Positions 39,671 through 47,519 of a stretch of DNA of 54,468 bases are shown here, piece after piece (positions within the stretch are counted from its first letter, which is position 1; the number at the start of each line of letters is the position of its first letter). Source of the stretch: a virus; the IMG/VR virus record IMGVR_UViG_3300021424_000043, positions 1 through 54,468 of that record, one strand, 5' to 3'. The position numbers and the translations under genes are program-made. The notes beneath the pieces were generated by a model. It saw nothing but the letters and a program-made list of their open reading frames with translations. It did not search any database and was not told the DNA's origin.

Positions 39671-40625
39671 GTTGCTTCCTCTTTACTTCAATTTTAATTT
39701 TGCTATTAGTAGTTGATTGTAAAATACTTAGTATAGTTGATAAGCGTCCATATTTTACTACACTATCGTTAATGTCCTTTATTCCTGGATTCCATTCAGG
39801 AATACTAACATAAAATCCTAAATCTAGCGCACGATTTATAATTTCTAATCCTGACTTATCTTGGTCTGGAACAATAATTATTTTTTTGTTTAATCTTGAA
39901 AGAATAGCAGCTTGCCCATCATTAATAGAATTTGTAGTCAAGGCACAACCATTTATACTAAGAGCATCAAATATACCCTCTGAAACAATACATACACTAG
40001 ATTCGGGCTTTTGTAAGTCATATCCAAATACAAATCCTTTTTGTTGTTCGTTTATAAATTTAGGTTTATGATCATCTAAATATCTGCTAGTATAACCTAC
40101 TATTTTATTTTCAAATGTATATGGAATAATAATACGATTTGCATTACGTCCTTCTGCATCAGGAGTACATAAAAAAGGATAATCTTCTAATTGTATTTTA
40201 CGATTTAGTAAATATTCTACAAATCTATTATGTTTTTGGTTATCTTTACTAATCAATTCAGCGTCAGGTAATTTAATTTCTTTAAATTTAATTATTCGTG
40301 CTTCTCGTTTAGCCTTAACAAAATCAATTAAATCTTTGTGCTGTAAACTTTCAAAACTCCATCTATCAATTTGATCTTTATCAATACCACAATACGAAAA
40401 CAATAGTCTTGTACTTCTGCTTAAACTTTTTCCTAAGGTAAATCCAGATTTGAAGCCACAATTGAAACAATGATAACTCCAGTTATCGCCATCAAACTTT
40501 ATACCCCCTCGACCTCTACGATCAGATTTATGTCCACGATACTGGCAGCATACAGCGTTAAAACTATGCCAACCACTTTGCGTTGTTTTTTTCTTGCCTG
40601 GAATTATTTGAAGAATATCGAACAC
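39654..40625 (-). CDS. 61: DNA primase gp61 (DnaG/TOPRIM type)
   Basis: 323 residues (T4 gp61: 342). The zinc-binding motif has C26/C27, H32 and YHCFNCGF (C53, C56). The TOPRIM core shows SEGIFDAL (215-222) and PDQDKSG (253-259). It makes RNA primers for lagging-strand synthesis and works with the gp41 helicase encoded in overlap downstream. GTG start at 40625. A TATAAT lies 6 nt before the GTG with a weaker -35 (TTGTTT, 16 bp), so the transcript probably starts at the start codon. Confidence 0.92.
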   Translation of the reverse strand: MFDILQIIPGKKKTTQSGWHSFNAVCCQYRGHKSDRRGRGGIKFDGDNWSYHCFNCGFKSGFTLGKSLSRSTRLLFSYCGIDKDQIDRWSFESLQHKDLIDFVKAKREARIIKFKEIKLPDAELISKDNQKHNRFVEYLLNRKIQLEDYPFLCTPDAEGRNANRIIIPYTFENKIVGYTSRYLDDHKPKFINEQQKGFVFGYDLQKPESSVCIVSEGIFDALSINGCALTTNSINDGQAAILSRLNKKIIIVPDQDKSGLEIINRALDLGFYVSIPEWNPGIKDINDSVVKYGRLSTILSILQSTTNSKIKIEVKRKQLDKRL

Positions 40626-40631
40626 TTTGTA

Positions 40632-40659
40632 ATTATAACACAGTGTTGCGTAGAAACAA
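40632..40659 (-). promoter_or_regulatory. Sigma70-like promoter at leaderless spacing (primase-helicase operon)
   Basis: TTGTTT (40654-40659), 16 bp, TATAAT (40632-40637), then 6 nt to the GTG. The palindrome AACACAGTGTT (40637-40647) overlaps the -10/spacer and could be an operator. Confidence 0.55.
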
Positions 40660-40673
40660 ATACTATTGGTAAC

Positions 40674-41477
40674 TTATCTTGCCAAAATATTAGTGACTAC
40701 CCCAGCATTACTAGTAAACACCATACGTACAAATGGATGGTAACCTTCTATTGTATATCCTTTTGTTGCGCTCACGTTTTCATATTCATCACTTGTAATA
40801 ATTGGATACCAATCAGTTAATGTTTGAGTAAATGTGCCTTCTACAGCAACATATCCATTATATTCAGTAAGTTTAGTTTGAATAGTGAGTACAGGATTAT
40901 TTTGTGTATTGATAACTGAACTATAATATGTATTAGCATTAGCCAATGGATTTTCACTATTAACATTAGCATCTAGATTAGGGAAGGGCTGACCCGTTGG
41001 AATAGTTACAATTTGACTTGGCACAAAACTTGGTAACACACTGTTTAATATATTCATATCTCCGCGCGCACCGGCTGCTGGATCTACAAACACAGGATAG
41101 TCGAAATCACCTACTGGAATCTCTAAACTATAATATGCTTTTTGAGCAGGAATATCTTCTAGATCGGCTGCATCTAAATGTAGATATGCTATACCAGTAA
41201 CTGGTAGTTCAAGTGTTAGCGATTTTTGTATTAGTACAATTGTACCATTATAGTTAATAATACGACAAGTTATTGTCTTGCCTGTAATATCAACTGGTTT
41301 CTGCTCCTGATTTAAGAACTGAAACTGTATTTTATTATCTACCCCTTTATGTAGATTAAGTGTTTTAGCATAGTTTGGCATATAGGCCCTCGGACTGTTG
41401 CCTGATAAGAGAACAACAATCTGACGTTGAGTAAAAAGTAAAACTGATGTACTATATCCTACATTTGTGACCGTCAC
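40674..41477 (-). CDS. Baseplate/tail structural protein with BppU-like N-terminal domain (267 aa)
   Basis: Residues about 35-130 (NLHKGVDNKIQFQFLNQEQK, DITGKTITCRIINYNG, AYLHLDAADLEDIPAQKAYY) follow the pattern of the phage BppU/upper-baseplate N-terminal Ig-like domain. The C-terminal part has further beta structure (VEGTFTQTLTDWYPI). It is probably a virion tail component, but its exact place is unknown. GTG start at 41477 with an AGGAGC ribosome site and an AATAAATA core 18 nt upstream. It sits between early genes, so transcription class changes here. Confidence 0.65.
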   Translation of the reverse strand: MTVTNVGYSTSVLLFTQRQIVVLLSGNSPRAYMPNYAKTLNLHKGVDNKIQFQFLNQEQKPVDITGKTITCRIINYNGTIVLIQKSLTLELPVTGIAYLHLDAADLEDIPAQKAYYSLEIPVGDFDYPVFVDPAAGARGDMNILNSVLPSFVPSQIVTIPTGQPFPNLDANVNSENPLANANTYYSSVINTQNNPVLTIQTKLTEYNGYVAVEGTFTQTLTDWYPIITSDEYENVSATKGYTIEGYHPFVRMVFTSNAGVVTNILAR

Positions 41478-41495
41478 AATTATTGCTCCTACTAA

Positions 41496-41503
41496 TATTT
41501 ATT
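41496..41503 (-). promoter_or_regulatory. T4-type late promoter core for 40674-41477
   Basis: AATAAATA on the minus strand, 18 nt before the GTG at 41477. Confidence 0.65.
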
Positions 41504-41540
41504 CATATAAAAAGTAAAATTTATATATGGGTGAAGTAGA

Positions 41541-41547
41541 GTAAATA
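41541..41547 (+). promoter_or_regulatory. Late-promoter-like core for 41565-41945
   Basis: GTAAATA on the plus strand, 17 nt before the ATG. No clear Shine-Dalgarno. Confidence 0.4.
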
Positions 41548-41564
41548 ATACTGACTTATTACAC

Positions 41565-41945
41565 ATGATACCTAAAGATTTTTTTAAAAAATTAAGTGAA
41601 AATCATCCTTTTATCAGCGTTTGCTCAGTAGCAAATCAAGATTATGTAGGGATAATGCAAAACCGTGATGATTCCTATACCACTATATATGATTATGGCG
41701 CTATAACAGATTTGCGTAACAAGCAAAAGTTCTTAGAATTAGGAGAAGTCTGGTGGTGGGAAAGCAATCGTCAGATACCAATTAATATATTTTTAAAAGA
41801 GGAATGGTCTATTTTTAGACCCTACATCAAGACTTTTAGTAACAAAAATCTAACACTAATACATGGGCCTATAATAAGTTTAAGTGAATTTAACAAAAAG
41901 CGAATACGTAGAAAAAGTATTACCTTAGTTCGTAAAATTTCATAA
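41565..41945 (+). CDS. Unknown plus-strand protein (126 aa)
   Basis: Alpha/beta protein with a distinctive Trp-rich motif (GEVWWWESNRQIPINIFL) and a basic C-terminus (NKKRIRRKSITLVRK). I do not recognise a function. It is a lone plus-strand gene between minus-strand blocks. Its stop region overlaps the stop of the convergent deformylase gene by 6 nt, with no terminator between them. Confidence 0.65.
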   Translation: MIPKDFFKKLSENHPFISVCSVANQDYVGIMQNRDDSYTTIYDYGAITDLRNKQKFLELGEVWWWESNRQIPINIFLKEEWSIFRPYIKTFSNKNLTLIHGPIISLSEFNKKRIRRKSITLVRKIS

Positions 41946-42425
41946 TTTTCGCCTACGCTTTTCTTTAGCGAGTGCTAGTGCTACAGGTCCAACCCTAGTA
42001 TCAAAACATATACCATCTAAATGATCTATCTCATGTTGGAAAACTCTGGCTTTAATACCTGTAAATTCTGTTGTAATTTTTTGACCTGATATGTCTTGAT
42101 ATGAAACTTGTATCCTACTACTACGATTAACGCGCAACCATAGTTTAGGAAAACTCAAACAGCCTTCTATATCTTTAATGACATCACCCTCTTTTATCAA
42201 AATTGAAGGATTAATTATAGCATAGAGTTGCTGTTCATTACCCATGATAAACAATCGTTTCTGTATTCCTACTTGTGGGGCGGCAAGACCTATACCATTG
42301 TTCTCAAACATAATCTTAGTCATGGCTTTGATCAATTCTGAAGGGTCGCCGTCGATATCAAAATCATATAATAAACTAATTTCTTGTAATTGTTTATGAC
42401 CTTCTTCAAGTAATTTGAGTTGCAT
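41940..42425 (-). CDS. def: Peptide deformylase
   Basis: 161 residues. All three signature motifs are present: GIGLAAPQ (44-51), EGCLS (87-91, metal Cys) and QHEIDH (130-135, two metal His and the catalytic Glu). It removes the formyl group from N-terminal Met of new proteins. Phage copies are known accessory genes and may favour translation of phage or short-lived host proteins. Its start overlaps the end of the DnaE-like gene by 20 nt, so it is translated in the same operon. Confidence 0.97.
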   Translation of the reverse strand: MQLKLLEEGHKQLQEISLLYDFDIDGDPSELIKAMTKIMFENNGIGLAAPQVGIQKRLFIMGNEQQLYAIINPSILIKEGDVIKDIEGCLSFPKLWLRVNRSSRIQVSYQDISGQKITTEFTGIKARVFQHEIDHLDGICFDTRVGPVALALAKEKRRRKL

Positions 42426-43038
42426 TTTCGCTTAATAAATTCATATGCACTACGACAAGATTTGCATAAGCAACAGCGTGTGACTTTTTAAAACTATATG
42501 TATCCTGCTTTAAATCCCATATTGTTTTACTTACTTCTTTCCAAGATAACCCAATCAAATGTTTTTTACCTGGTCTTATAACTGCTAGAAACATTGCTAA
42601 TCTTGGTATACTATTTATTGGCTCAGGCATGCGTTGTATAGAATTGTAATGATTACCTACGTGTATTAGTTGTTTTACAAAGTTTATATCGTTAAATAAA
42701 GCCCAGTTAGGTTCACGCATTAGTTCAACTAAATGTTTTTCATCACGTACCATTTTATATACATGTATATTAAGCATGTCTAGTTTCATGTAGCCACGTG
42801 CTTCAGCTATTTCATAATCTATGGATGCCATACCAGATACAGGATCATAGGGTATTTCTGTAACATAAACACCAGTAGCATGTTTACGTATGATTGATTG
42901 ATGATTTTTTTGTTTTGATACTTTTGCGTTGTACATTGCCGCAGGAATATGATTGATCTTTTCTAAGATTAGATCACGATTTCCAAAATCAATATCAATA
43001 TCACTACGAAATTTCATTTCCATCTTAGTAAAAACCAT
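42406..43038 (-). CDS. Miniature DnaE-like (C-family DNA polymerase) protein (210 aa)
   Basis: Motifs of bacterial Pol III alpha occur in the same order but compressed: SDIDIDF (12-18; D15/D17 match the E. coli PDFDVDF aspartates), KHATGV (52-57; KHAGGV), GYMKLDMLN (82-90; D87 matches the third catalytic Asp in VKFDFLG), AVIRPG (152-157; ALFRPG) and FKKSHAVAYA (183-192; FNKSHSAAYA). PHP, most of the fingers, and beta-binding and OB regions are absent. It may be an active mini-polymerase, a nucleotidyltransferase or a structural relic. It overlaps the 82-aa gene upstream and deformylase downstream. Confidence 0.75.
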   Translation of the reverse strand: MVFTKMEMKFRSDIDIDFGNRDLILEKINHIPAAMYNAKVSKQKNHQSIIRKHATGVYVTEIPYDPVSGMASIDYEIAEARGYMKLDMLNIHVYKMVRDEKHLVELMREPNWALFNDINFVKQLIHVGNHYNSIQRMPEPINSIPRLAMFLAVIRPGKKHLIGLSWKEVSKTIWDLKQDTYSFKKSHAVAYANLVVVHMNLLSENATQIT

Positions 43039-43262
43039 GTCTCTTTTTCTGGATCTTTAATTTCTATAAATAGTTGCGGAGGAAATCCTGCTACACGTAA
43101 AATCCAACTCTCCAAATCTTTACTACGCCATTCTACAAACTGCGATACGCTATTCATATCATATTTTCCTAAAGCATCATTAAAATTATCTTGTACATTC
43201 TCTGTTAGCCATGTTAATACTTCGTTTTTTTTATCATATGGCAATGTATGTCGCTTATTCAT
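43014..43262 (-). CDS. Small unknown protein between exonuclease and DnaE-like genes (82 aa)
   Basis: Basic N-terminus and a Trp-rich C-terminal half (SKDLESWILRVAGFPPQLF, ETWFLLRWK). No family is recognised. It overlaps the exonuclease gene by ATGA and the DnaE-like gene by 25 nt. The three are therefore translated together and may act together (inference). Confidence 0.7.
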   Translation of the reverse strand: MNKRHTLPYDKKNEVLTWLTENVQDNFNDALGKYDMNSVSQFVEWRSKDLESWILRVAGFPPQLFIEIKDPEKETWFLLRWK

Positions 43263-43804
43263 TTTTTAATACTTAGTTTCTTATATGCTTCTTGTACAAC
43301 AATAGCCTGACGTTCAGCATCTTCTACAGCCTTATGTGTAGTAACATGCCCTCCATCTTTTAATTTAACATCTGCAATTTCGTAAAGAGTTCGTGTATCT
43401 CTAACTGTATAGAATGGCCAAGGAATAGGATTAGGCCTTTCACTAGTCTGTCGCATACCTGTTTCACAAGCAACAATATCAAATGGCGCGCCATGACTCC
43501 ATACTGCTCTACGATTCCAACCTATCTTATATAGTATTTCCATACAGTCTTTAAATGGCAGTCTGTCACGTTCATCAAATGCTTCATCAAGCGCAGCAGG
43601 ATTTTGTTGGCTCCACCACTGAATAGTACTATCACAAATGATACGATTGTATTTTTCAGTTTGATCTTCGATTGTAGGCTTTAGTGTCCAACCCTCAGCA
43701 ATACCTTGACCATAAGGATCAAATCTTACAATACCAATAGTAAGGATAACACAATAAGGACTTGTGTCCAGTGTTTCCAAATCTATCATTAAATCATTTG
43801 CCAT
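43259..43804 (-). CDS. DEDDh 3'-5' exonuclease (Rv2179c/DexA-like)
   Basis: 181 residues with all five catalytic positions visible: D8/E10 in MIDLETLDT, D109 in SHGAPFDIVA, and H157/D162 in HKAVEDAERQ. This His-type order belongs to the DnaQ superfamily; the overall pattern resembles the Rv2179c-like/T4 DexA group. It degrades RNA or DNA 3'-5' and could proofread. It heads an operon of overlapping genes with the 82-aa and DnaE-like proteins and deformylase. A TTGACG/TATATT promoter sits 7 nt before the ATG. Confidence 0.92.
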   Translation of the reverse strand: MANDLMIDLETLDTSPYCVILTIGIVRFDPYGQGIAEGWTLKPTIEDQTEKYNRIICDSTIQWWSQQNPAALDEAFDERDRLPFKDCMEILYKIGWNRRAVWSHGAPFDIVACETGMRQTSERPNPIPWPFYTVRDTRTLYEIADVKLKDGGHVTTHKAVEDAERQAIVVQEAYKKLSIKK

Positions 43805-44081
43805 ACTTAAGAATATACACTATAAACTTCTTCTCGTCAAGTACCTTATAATCGTCGGTCATCATACCTTCGTTTGTTTCTATTGGTCTAAACCCATATT
43901 TGTTTTCAAGCCATATAGTAAATTCTCTATGATCTCGACTTTGTGTTTCGTTATAAAACTCTAGTTTGAGATTCTTTAGATTTGACCAATATTTGAAACG
44001 TGATAATCTTTTATCTATATTTGGATCGTCATCATCAAAATCTTGAAAATCTTTAGGAATTTGCATTACTTGCCCAAACAT
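43794..44081 (-). CDS. Small unknown protein (95 aa)
   Basis: Charged alpha/beta protein (YWSNLKNLKLEFYNETQSRD, FTIWLENKYGFRPIETNEGM) of the type often found next to other small phage genes; the function is unknown. It overlaps the upstream oxygenase gene by 28 nt. An internal ATG 15 nt downstream is an alternative start. Its 3' end overlaps the exonuclease start. Confidence 0.65.
   Translation of the reverse strand: MFGQVMQIPKDFQDFDDDDPNIDKRLSRFKYWSNLKNLKLEFYNETQSRDHREFTIWLENKYGFRPIETNEGMMTDDYKVLDEKKFIVYILKYGK
43812..43840 (-). promoter_or_regulatory. Sigma70-type promoter at leaderless spacing (exonuclease operon)
   Basis: TTGACG (43835-43840), 17-bp spacer, TATATT (43812-43817), then 7 nt to the ATG at 43804. 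It lies inside the 95-aa gene. Confidence 0.7.
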
Positions 44082-44766
44082 TATCCAGTTGTTTCACTTC
44101 TTCAAGTATACTACTATCAAGATAATTGATCAAGAGGGCTGGCCGATCATGCACACTAGGATTGGGCATACTACTATGAAGTATACGGCAGTTATATAAT
44201 AATACAGTACCCCTAAGCATATCTGGTTGTATGGCATTCTCAGTAAACCAGCGATCATAATTTCCAGTATAGCATTGTTTGATTTCATAGTTGCGCTTTT
44301 GACTATATGGAACTAATCCAGTGCTACCATTTTCTTTAGTAGTGTCCTCAAGTGAAATAATACATTGTATGCCTAATAATCTAGGGTCATAGTTCCATTT
44401 AGTAAATCTATGCGGAGTATCAACATGTGGGTTTATCCATGTTGATTTAGCATTGATAGTTACAACATCACTTACGTAAAATGCAAAGTTGGCGAAATTT
44501 TGAGTTACTAACGGATCCAATAATCTACGTATAGCCAATGTTTCTGGATAATCGTTTACTGTTTGGCTCCACCATACACTGATATCTTCTAGGTTCTTGA
44601 TATCGTCGCGTTCAGCATAAACTTTCTTGCTGCTGCTGGCACGTACAGGACGCAAGTCAAACATGCGTTTTCTGAAGTTTGTAATTAGATGATTAGGAAT
44701 AAAACTTTGCAAATTTATATATCCTTCGCCTCTTGATAGTGTTTCATGCATATTTTTCACATTCAT
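44053..44766 (-). CDS. 2OG-Fe(II) oxygenase, PhyH-like (237 aa)
   Basis: The iron triad is visible: NPHVD (H114, D116) and ILHSS (H197). R208 in DRPALLINY is placed to bind 2-oxoglutarate. The pattern resembles phytanoyl-CoA dioxygenase-type enzymes. These hydroxylate proteins, nucleobases or small metabolites; the substrate is unknown. It directly follows a second, different oxygenase gene, joined by ATGA. Confidence 0.85.
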   Translation of the reverse strand: MNVKNMHETLSRGEGYINLQSFIPNHLITNFRKRMFDLRPVRASSSKKVYAERDDIKNLEDISVWWSQTVNDYPETLAIRRLLDPLVTQNFANFAFYVSDVVTINAKSTWINPHVDTPHRFTKWNYDPRLLGIQCIISLEDTTKENGSTGLVPYSQKRNYEIKQCYTGNYDRWFTENAIQPDMLRGTVLLYNCRILHSSMPNPSVHDRPALLINYLDSSILEEVKQLDNVWASNANS

Positions 44767-45401
44767 TCTACTTCATAAGTTTTTATATTTCGTAATGATT
44801 GAATCATCATAGGTTCACTTTTTTCAAATAACTCTGGACTTGATGCTAGTATAAAACTGTTACAACTATATCTTACACCACTATCAATATTTGAAACTTC
44901 ATGCACCCAAAAAGGACCTGCAGGGAAAATAAGAGCATCACCTTGATTCATACGTATTGTATATTTACCGTTCCAAAATTTGAATATGCCACCCTCAAAT
45001 TCATCGTTTAGTTGAAATGTACAACTAGCATAGATAAATGGATTGCCGTCAATATGTGGATGTATCCAACCGCCTGGATTATACTTCATAAGTCTATAAC
45101 GATGACTACATTTTAAATATATTTTTAGTAATGGAATATGAAAACTTTCAAATTTTTCTAGATGCTTTACCCATTCATTTATCATGTACTCAGTTTTATT
45201 GAATAGCAAGTTATAGGTATATGATATAGGTCGTAAGTCTACTTTTGTATATGTTGATACTGTATTAATACCAGTATTGGCATGCATACAACTTTCTTTA
45301 TGTGCTTTTGCTTGTCTTGATTCATATTCATCAATAAGCTTCTTACAATCTTCTTGACTAATTACATTTTTCAAATGTAAAATTTGATTTGTCATATCCA
45401 T
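44763..45401 (-). CDS. 2OG-Fe(II) oxygenase, prolyl-hydroxylase-like (212 aa)
   Basis: The double-stranded beta-helix core has RLMKYNPGGWIHPHIDG (iron ligands H116 and D118), then FPAGPFWVHEV (H167) and GVRYSCNSFI (R177 for 2-oxoglutarate). This resembles prolyl-4-hydroxylase/PKHD-type phage enzymes. The TTG at 45410 is in frame, but the ATG at 45401 follows the upstream stop by one base and has AGGTTGA before it, so I use the ATG. It is coupled to the PhyH-like gene, giving two oxygenases in tandem. Confidence 0.88.
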   Translation of the reverse strand: MDMTNQILHLKNVISQEDCKKLIDEYESRQAKAHKESCMHANTGINTVSTYTKVDLRPISYTYNLLFNKTEYMINEWVKHLEKFESFHIPLLKIYLKCSHRYRLMKYNPGGWIHPHIDGNPFIYASCTFQLNDEFEGGIFKFWNGKYTIRMNQGDALIFPAGPFWVHEVSNIDSGVRYSCNSFILASSPELFEKSEPMMIQSLRNIKTYEVE

Positions 45402-45402
45402 A

Positions 45403-45603
45403 TTATTCAACCTTTAGACTGAACCAAATCGCATCTGTTTCTTCTTTGAAGCAGAAATCCATATAATCTTTACAAACATTGGTAGTAAATCTATCACCCG
45501 GTAAACCAAAATATTCTATTGCTATAGCGCAAATATCATTCCAATTTTGGTAATAGTTAGTCCAATGTATTCTTACACGGTATTTATTGTTGTCAATAAC
45601 CAC
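45403..45603 (-). CDS. Small unknown protein (66 aa)
   Basis: Aromatic-rich small alpha/beta protein (RIHWTNYYQNWNDICAIAIE, DAIWFSLKVE). It resembles short phage proteins of unknown function that occur in chains of overlapping genes. GTG start at 45603, overlapping the 3' end of the zinc-finger gene by 11 nt. Confidence 0.65.
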   Translation of the reverse strand: MVIDNNKYRVRIHWTNYYQNWNDICAIAIEYFGLPGDRFTTNVCKDYMDFCFKEETDAIWFSLKVE

Positions 45604-46303
45604 CGGCTTTTAATAAACTTTTAACTTCTTTCAACATATCACTATGACGTTTGAAACGTATAGCCCACTGTTCTGGTTGTATATAGTCTACAATCATTTT
45701 GATTTGTGTCTCATCCAAATTAGACAGGAATTCAGTGCCACTTTCACTTTGATATAACATCCAAGGACTTATTTTGCCCTTAGTTATATTATAACAAATA
45801 CGATTTTTGTTACCATATCTAAAGATATCTTTAGTTTGTATACCATCTTGTTTAGCAAGATCAATAGTTGTTTCAATACTACGTGCAATAGCATCTAGTG
45901 GATCTTCTTCTTTTAAGTATGATATAATAAAATCAGTATAGGACTTATCCTTCGCCCAACGATCAATACTAATCTTATTTTTAATCAAATAATTAGCATA
46001 TCTTCCTACATTGATAACATGTGCATCGATGCAGTAATGTCCAAATTTTACAAAGGCAGAATAATATGCACTCTTTATAAAATCCATATACTGACGTTGC
46101 TTCTTGCCTGCTGTGTTTTTTTTATAAAATTCTAGCCAGGTATTATAGCCAATAATATTACCTTTAAGATCACGTTGTTGATATCTGCGTTTTGTTTCGC
46201 ACATATGTACAATTATACTTGTTTCTCTAGCGAACTCCTTCCCACAGAATTCGCAGACATGTTTAATTACCTGCGTTTTTTTCGTATTCTTGGATTTCTT
46301 CAT
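45593..46303 (-). CDS. Zinc-finger protein of unknown function (236 aa)
   Basis: An N-terminal zinc finger, CEFCGKEFARETSIIVHMC (ligands about C17, C20, H33, C37), is followed by an all-helical body (FIKSAYYSAFVKFGHYCIDA, SIDRWAKDKSYTDFIISYL) and a C-terminal EQWAIRFKRHSDMLKEVKSL. It probably binds nucleic acid. The exact role is unknown; it follows the gp62-like gene, where T4-like genomes carry replication and transcription regulators. The ATG at 46303 is preferred to one at 46318 because it shortens the overlap; either is possible. Confidence 0.65.
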   Translation of the reverse strand: MKKSKNTKKTQVIKHVCEFCGKEFARETSIIVHMCETKRRYQQRDLKGNIIGYNTWLEFYKKNTAGKKQRQYMDFIKSAYYSAFVKFGHYCIDAHVINVGRYANYLIKNKISIDRWAKDKSYTDFIISYLKEEDPLDAIARSIETTIDLAKQDGIQTKDIFRYGNKNRICYNITKGKISPWMLYQSESGTEFLSNLDETQIKMIVDYIQPEQWAIRFKRHSDMLKEVKSLLKAGGY

Positions 46304-46844
46304 CAGTAATAAGCTCATTTAAAACATTAAGGTCTGTAATTTTCATAGTTGGAAATTTTTCTGCCAAATAACAAGTTCGTTTTTGTTGTTCAATATATAA
46401 CTTAGATATTTCATCTATCAATTTAACATCAACCTTAGGATGTAATTTTGTAAAATATTTTACAACTTCTTCTCTAGTAGCGGGCTTTTTGTATTCAACA
46501 ACTGATTTACTAAGTGTCGGAAGATATTCTCTAAATTGTTTTCCTTTGCCTAGACTGGCTGCACACAAAGTTAGCCATTGTAATTTAGGATTATCCTGCA
46601 TTTTTTCTGCAAACATATGTGTGTTTGCTATACGATTAGTTTGTTTGAGTGCAAGATTTTGGTCTTTGCCTTTAACACTTGACATCCATATTAATAACAT
46701 ATAAGGCTTAAACTTGCGCTTTTGCTCTTCAGTTAAGTTGTCATAATAATTGTAATCCTTATTATCAATGGCGGCTAAAGCCTCGAAGAGGTCAAAATCT
46801 ACATTCGTTAACTTTTCATCAACTGATGTCTTTGTTTTGGACAT
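46263..46844 (-). CDS. 62: Clamp-loader small subunit-like protein (gp62-like)
   Basis: 193 residues (T4 gp62: 187), all-helical. The segment YMLLIWMSSVKG, then KLQWLTLCAASLGKGKQFREYL, corresponds in position and pattern to the gp62 AVYAMNLIGSG and LMAAVPRGKRYGKW elements. The C-terminus ends in an acidic helix (LITDEEIQEY). With gp44 it loads the gp45 clamp; neither gp44 nor gp45 is in the window. A TTGAAA/TATAGT promoter lies 8 nt before the ATG within the upstream gene. The call is by pattern only. Confidence 0.55.
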   Translation of the reverse strand: MSKTKTSVDEKLTNVDFDLFEALAAIDNKDYNYYDNLTEEQKRKFKPYMLLIWMSSVKGKDQNLALKQTNRIANTHMFAEKMQDNPKLQWLTLCAASLGKGKQFREYLPTLSKSVVEYKKPATREEVVKYFTKLHPKVDVKLIDEISKLYIEQQKRTCYLAEKFPTMKITDLNVLNELITDEEIQEYEKNAGN

Positions 46845-47019
46845 ATTCTTCTACTATAGCACTATACCCATATAATTTCAAGGCATATTCTAAAGCTAGT
46901 TCTTTATCTTCAAATAATAATGGATTAAGTTTAAACTGGCTATCTTCTGTAACCCATAACCAATCATTATACTCACCATGATTATCTAAGGATATTGGAA
47001 CTTTAATACCGTACATCAT
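46819..47019 (-). CDS. Small unknown protein (66 aa)
   Basis: Small alpha/beta protein (VPISLDNHGEYNDWLWVTED, ALEYALKLYGYSAIVEEYV) of a type common in phage early regions; no function is known to me. The ATG at 47019 is chosen because it overlaps the upstream stop (TGATG) with AGGTG before it. It overlaps the gp62-like start by 26 nt. Confidence 0.7.
   Translation of the reverse strand: MMYGIKVPISLDNHGEYNDWLWVTEDSQFKLNPLLFEDKELALEYALKLYGYSAIVEEYVQNKDIS
46853..46881 (-). promoter_or_regulatory. Sigma70-like promoter at near-leaderless spacing (gp62-like gene)
   Basis: TTGAAA (46876-46881), 17-bp spacer, TATAGT (46853-46858), then 8 nt to the ATG. It lies inside the 66-aa gene. Confidence 0.5.
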
Positions 47020-47519
47020 CAAAACACCTGATTATAATCAACAACTTCACAATTTCTACTAATTTCTTTTACAAAATATACACAGGGAGGTTTAGGACTA
47101 TCATTTAATGGTACACATAAGAATTGTCCATTGCGTAGTCTTGGGCTGTACCATGTCACATCATTGTAAATATCTAATATTTCTACTGTTTGAAATGTAG
47201 GACTGAATGCACTAAGTGGATTATATTCGAACGCACTAAAACCTCTATCATTCAGACTACTCAATGGCAGTGTTTCTAAGTCTCCATATTCCTTTTCACC
47301 AATCAATATTTGCCAATCTAATGGCATCTTAATTTTATGCTTACCAATCTTAAGTACAAGTGCTGGACTGTTAAATGATTCTAAAAAGATTAATGGTATG
47401 TAATGATAATCTACACCTTGAGGATTGCTATTGTCCAGTATAGCAAAACGCATGTCATCAATTTCTTCGGGTAGTGTTTCTAAGTTATAGGCTATGTTAT
47501 CTAATGTTAATATACGCAT
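47019..47519 (-). CDS. Conserved-looking phage protein of unknown function (166 aa)
   Basis: Beta-rich protein with strong local patterns: MPLDWQILIGEKEYGDLETL, PLSSLNDRGFSAFEYNPL and LRNGQFLCVPLNDSPKPPCV. It resembles unnamed proteins of T4-like marine phages. The promoter TTGACT/TAAAAT ends 6 nt before the ATG and there is no ribosome site, so the mRNA is predicted to be leaderless and early. The -35 lies in the last codons of uvsW. Confidence 0.75.
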   Translation of the reverse strand: MRILTLDNIAYNLETLPEEIDDMRFAILDNSNPQGVDYHYIPLIFLESFNSPALVLKIGKHKIKMPLDWQILIGEKEYGDLETLPLSSLNDRGFSAFEYNPLSAFSPTFQTVEILDIYNDVTWYSPRLRNGQFLCVPLNDSPKPPCVYFVKEISRNCEVVDYNQVF

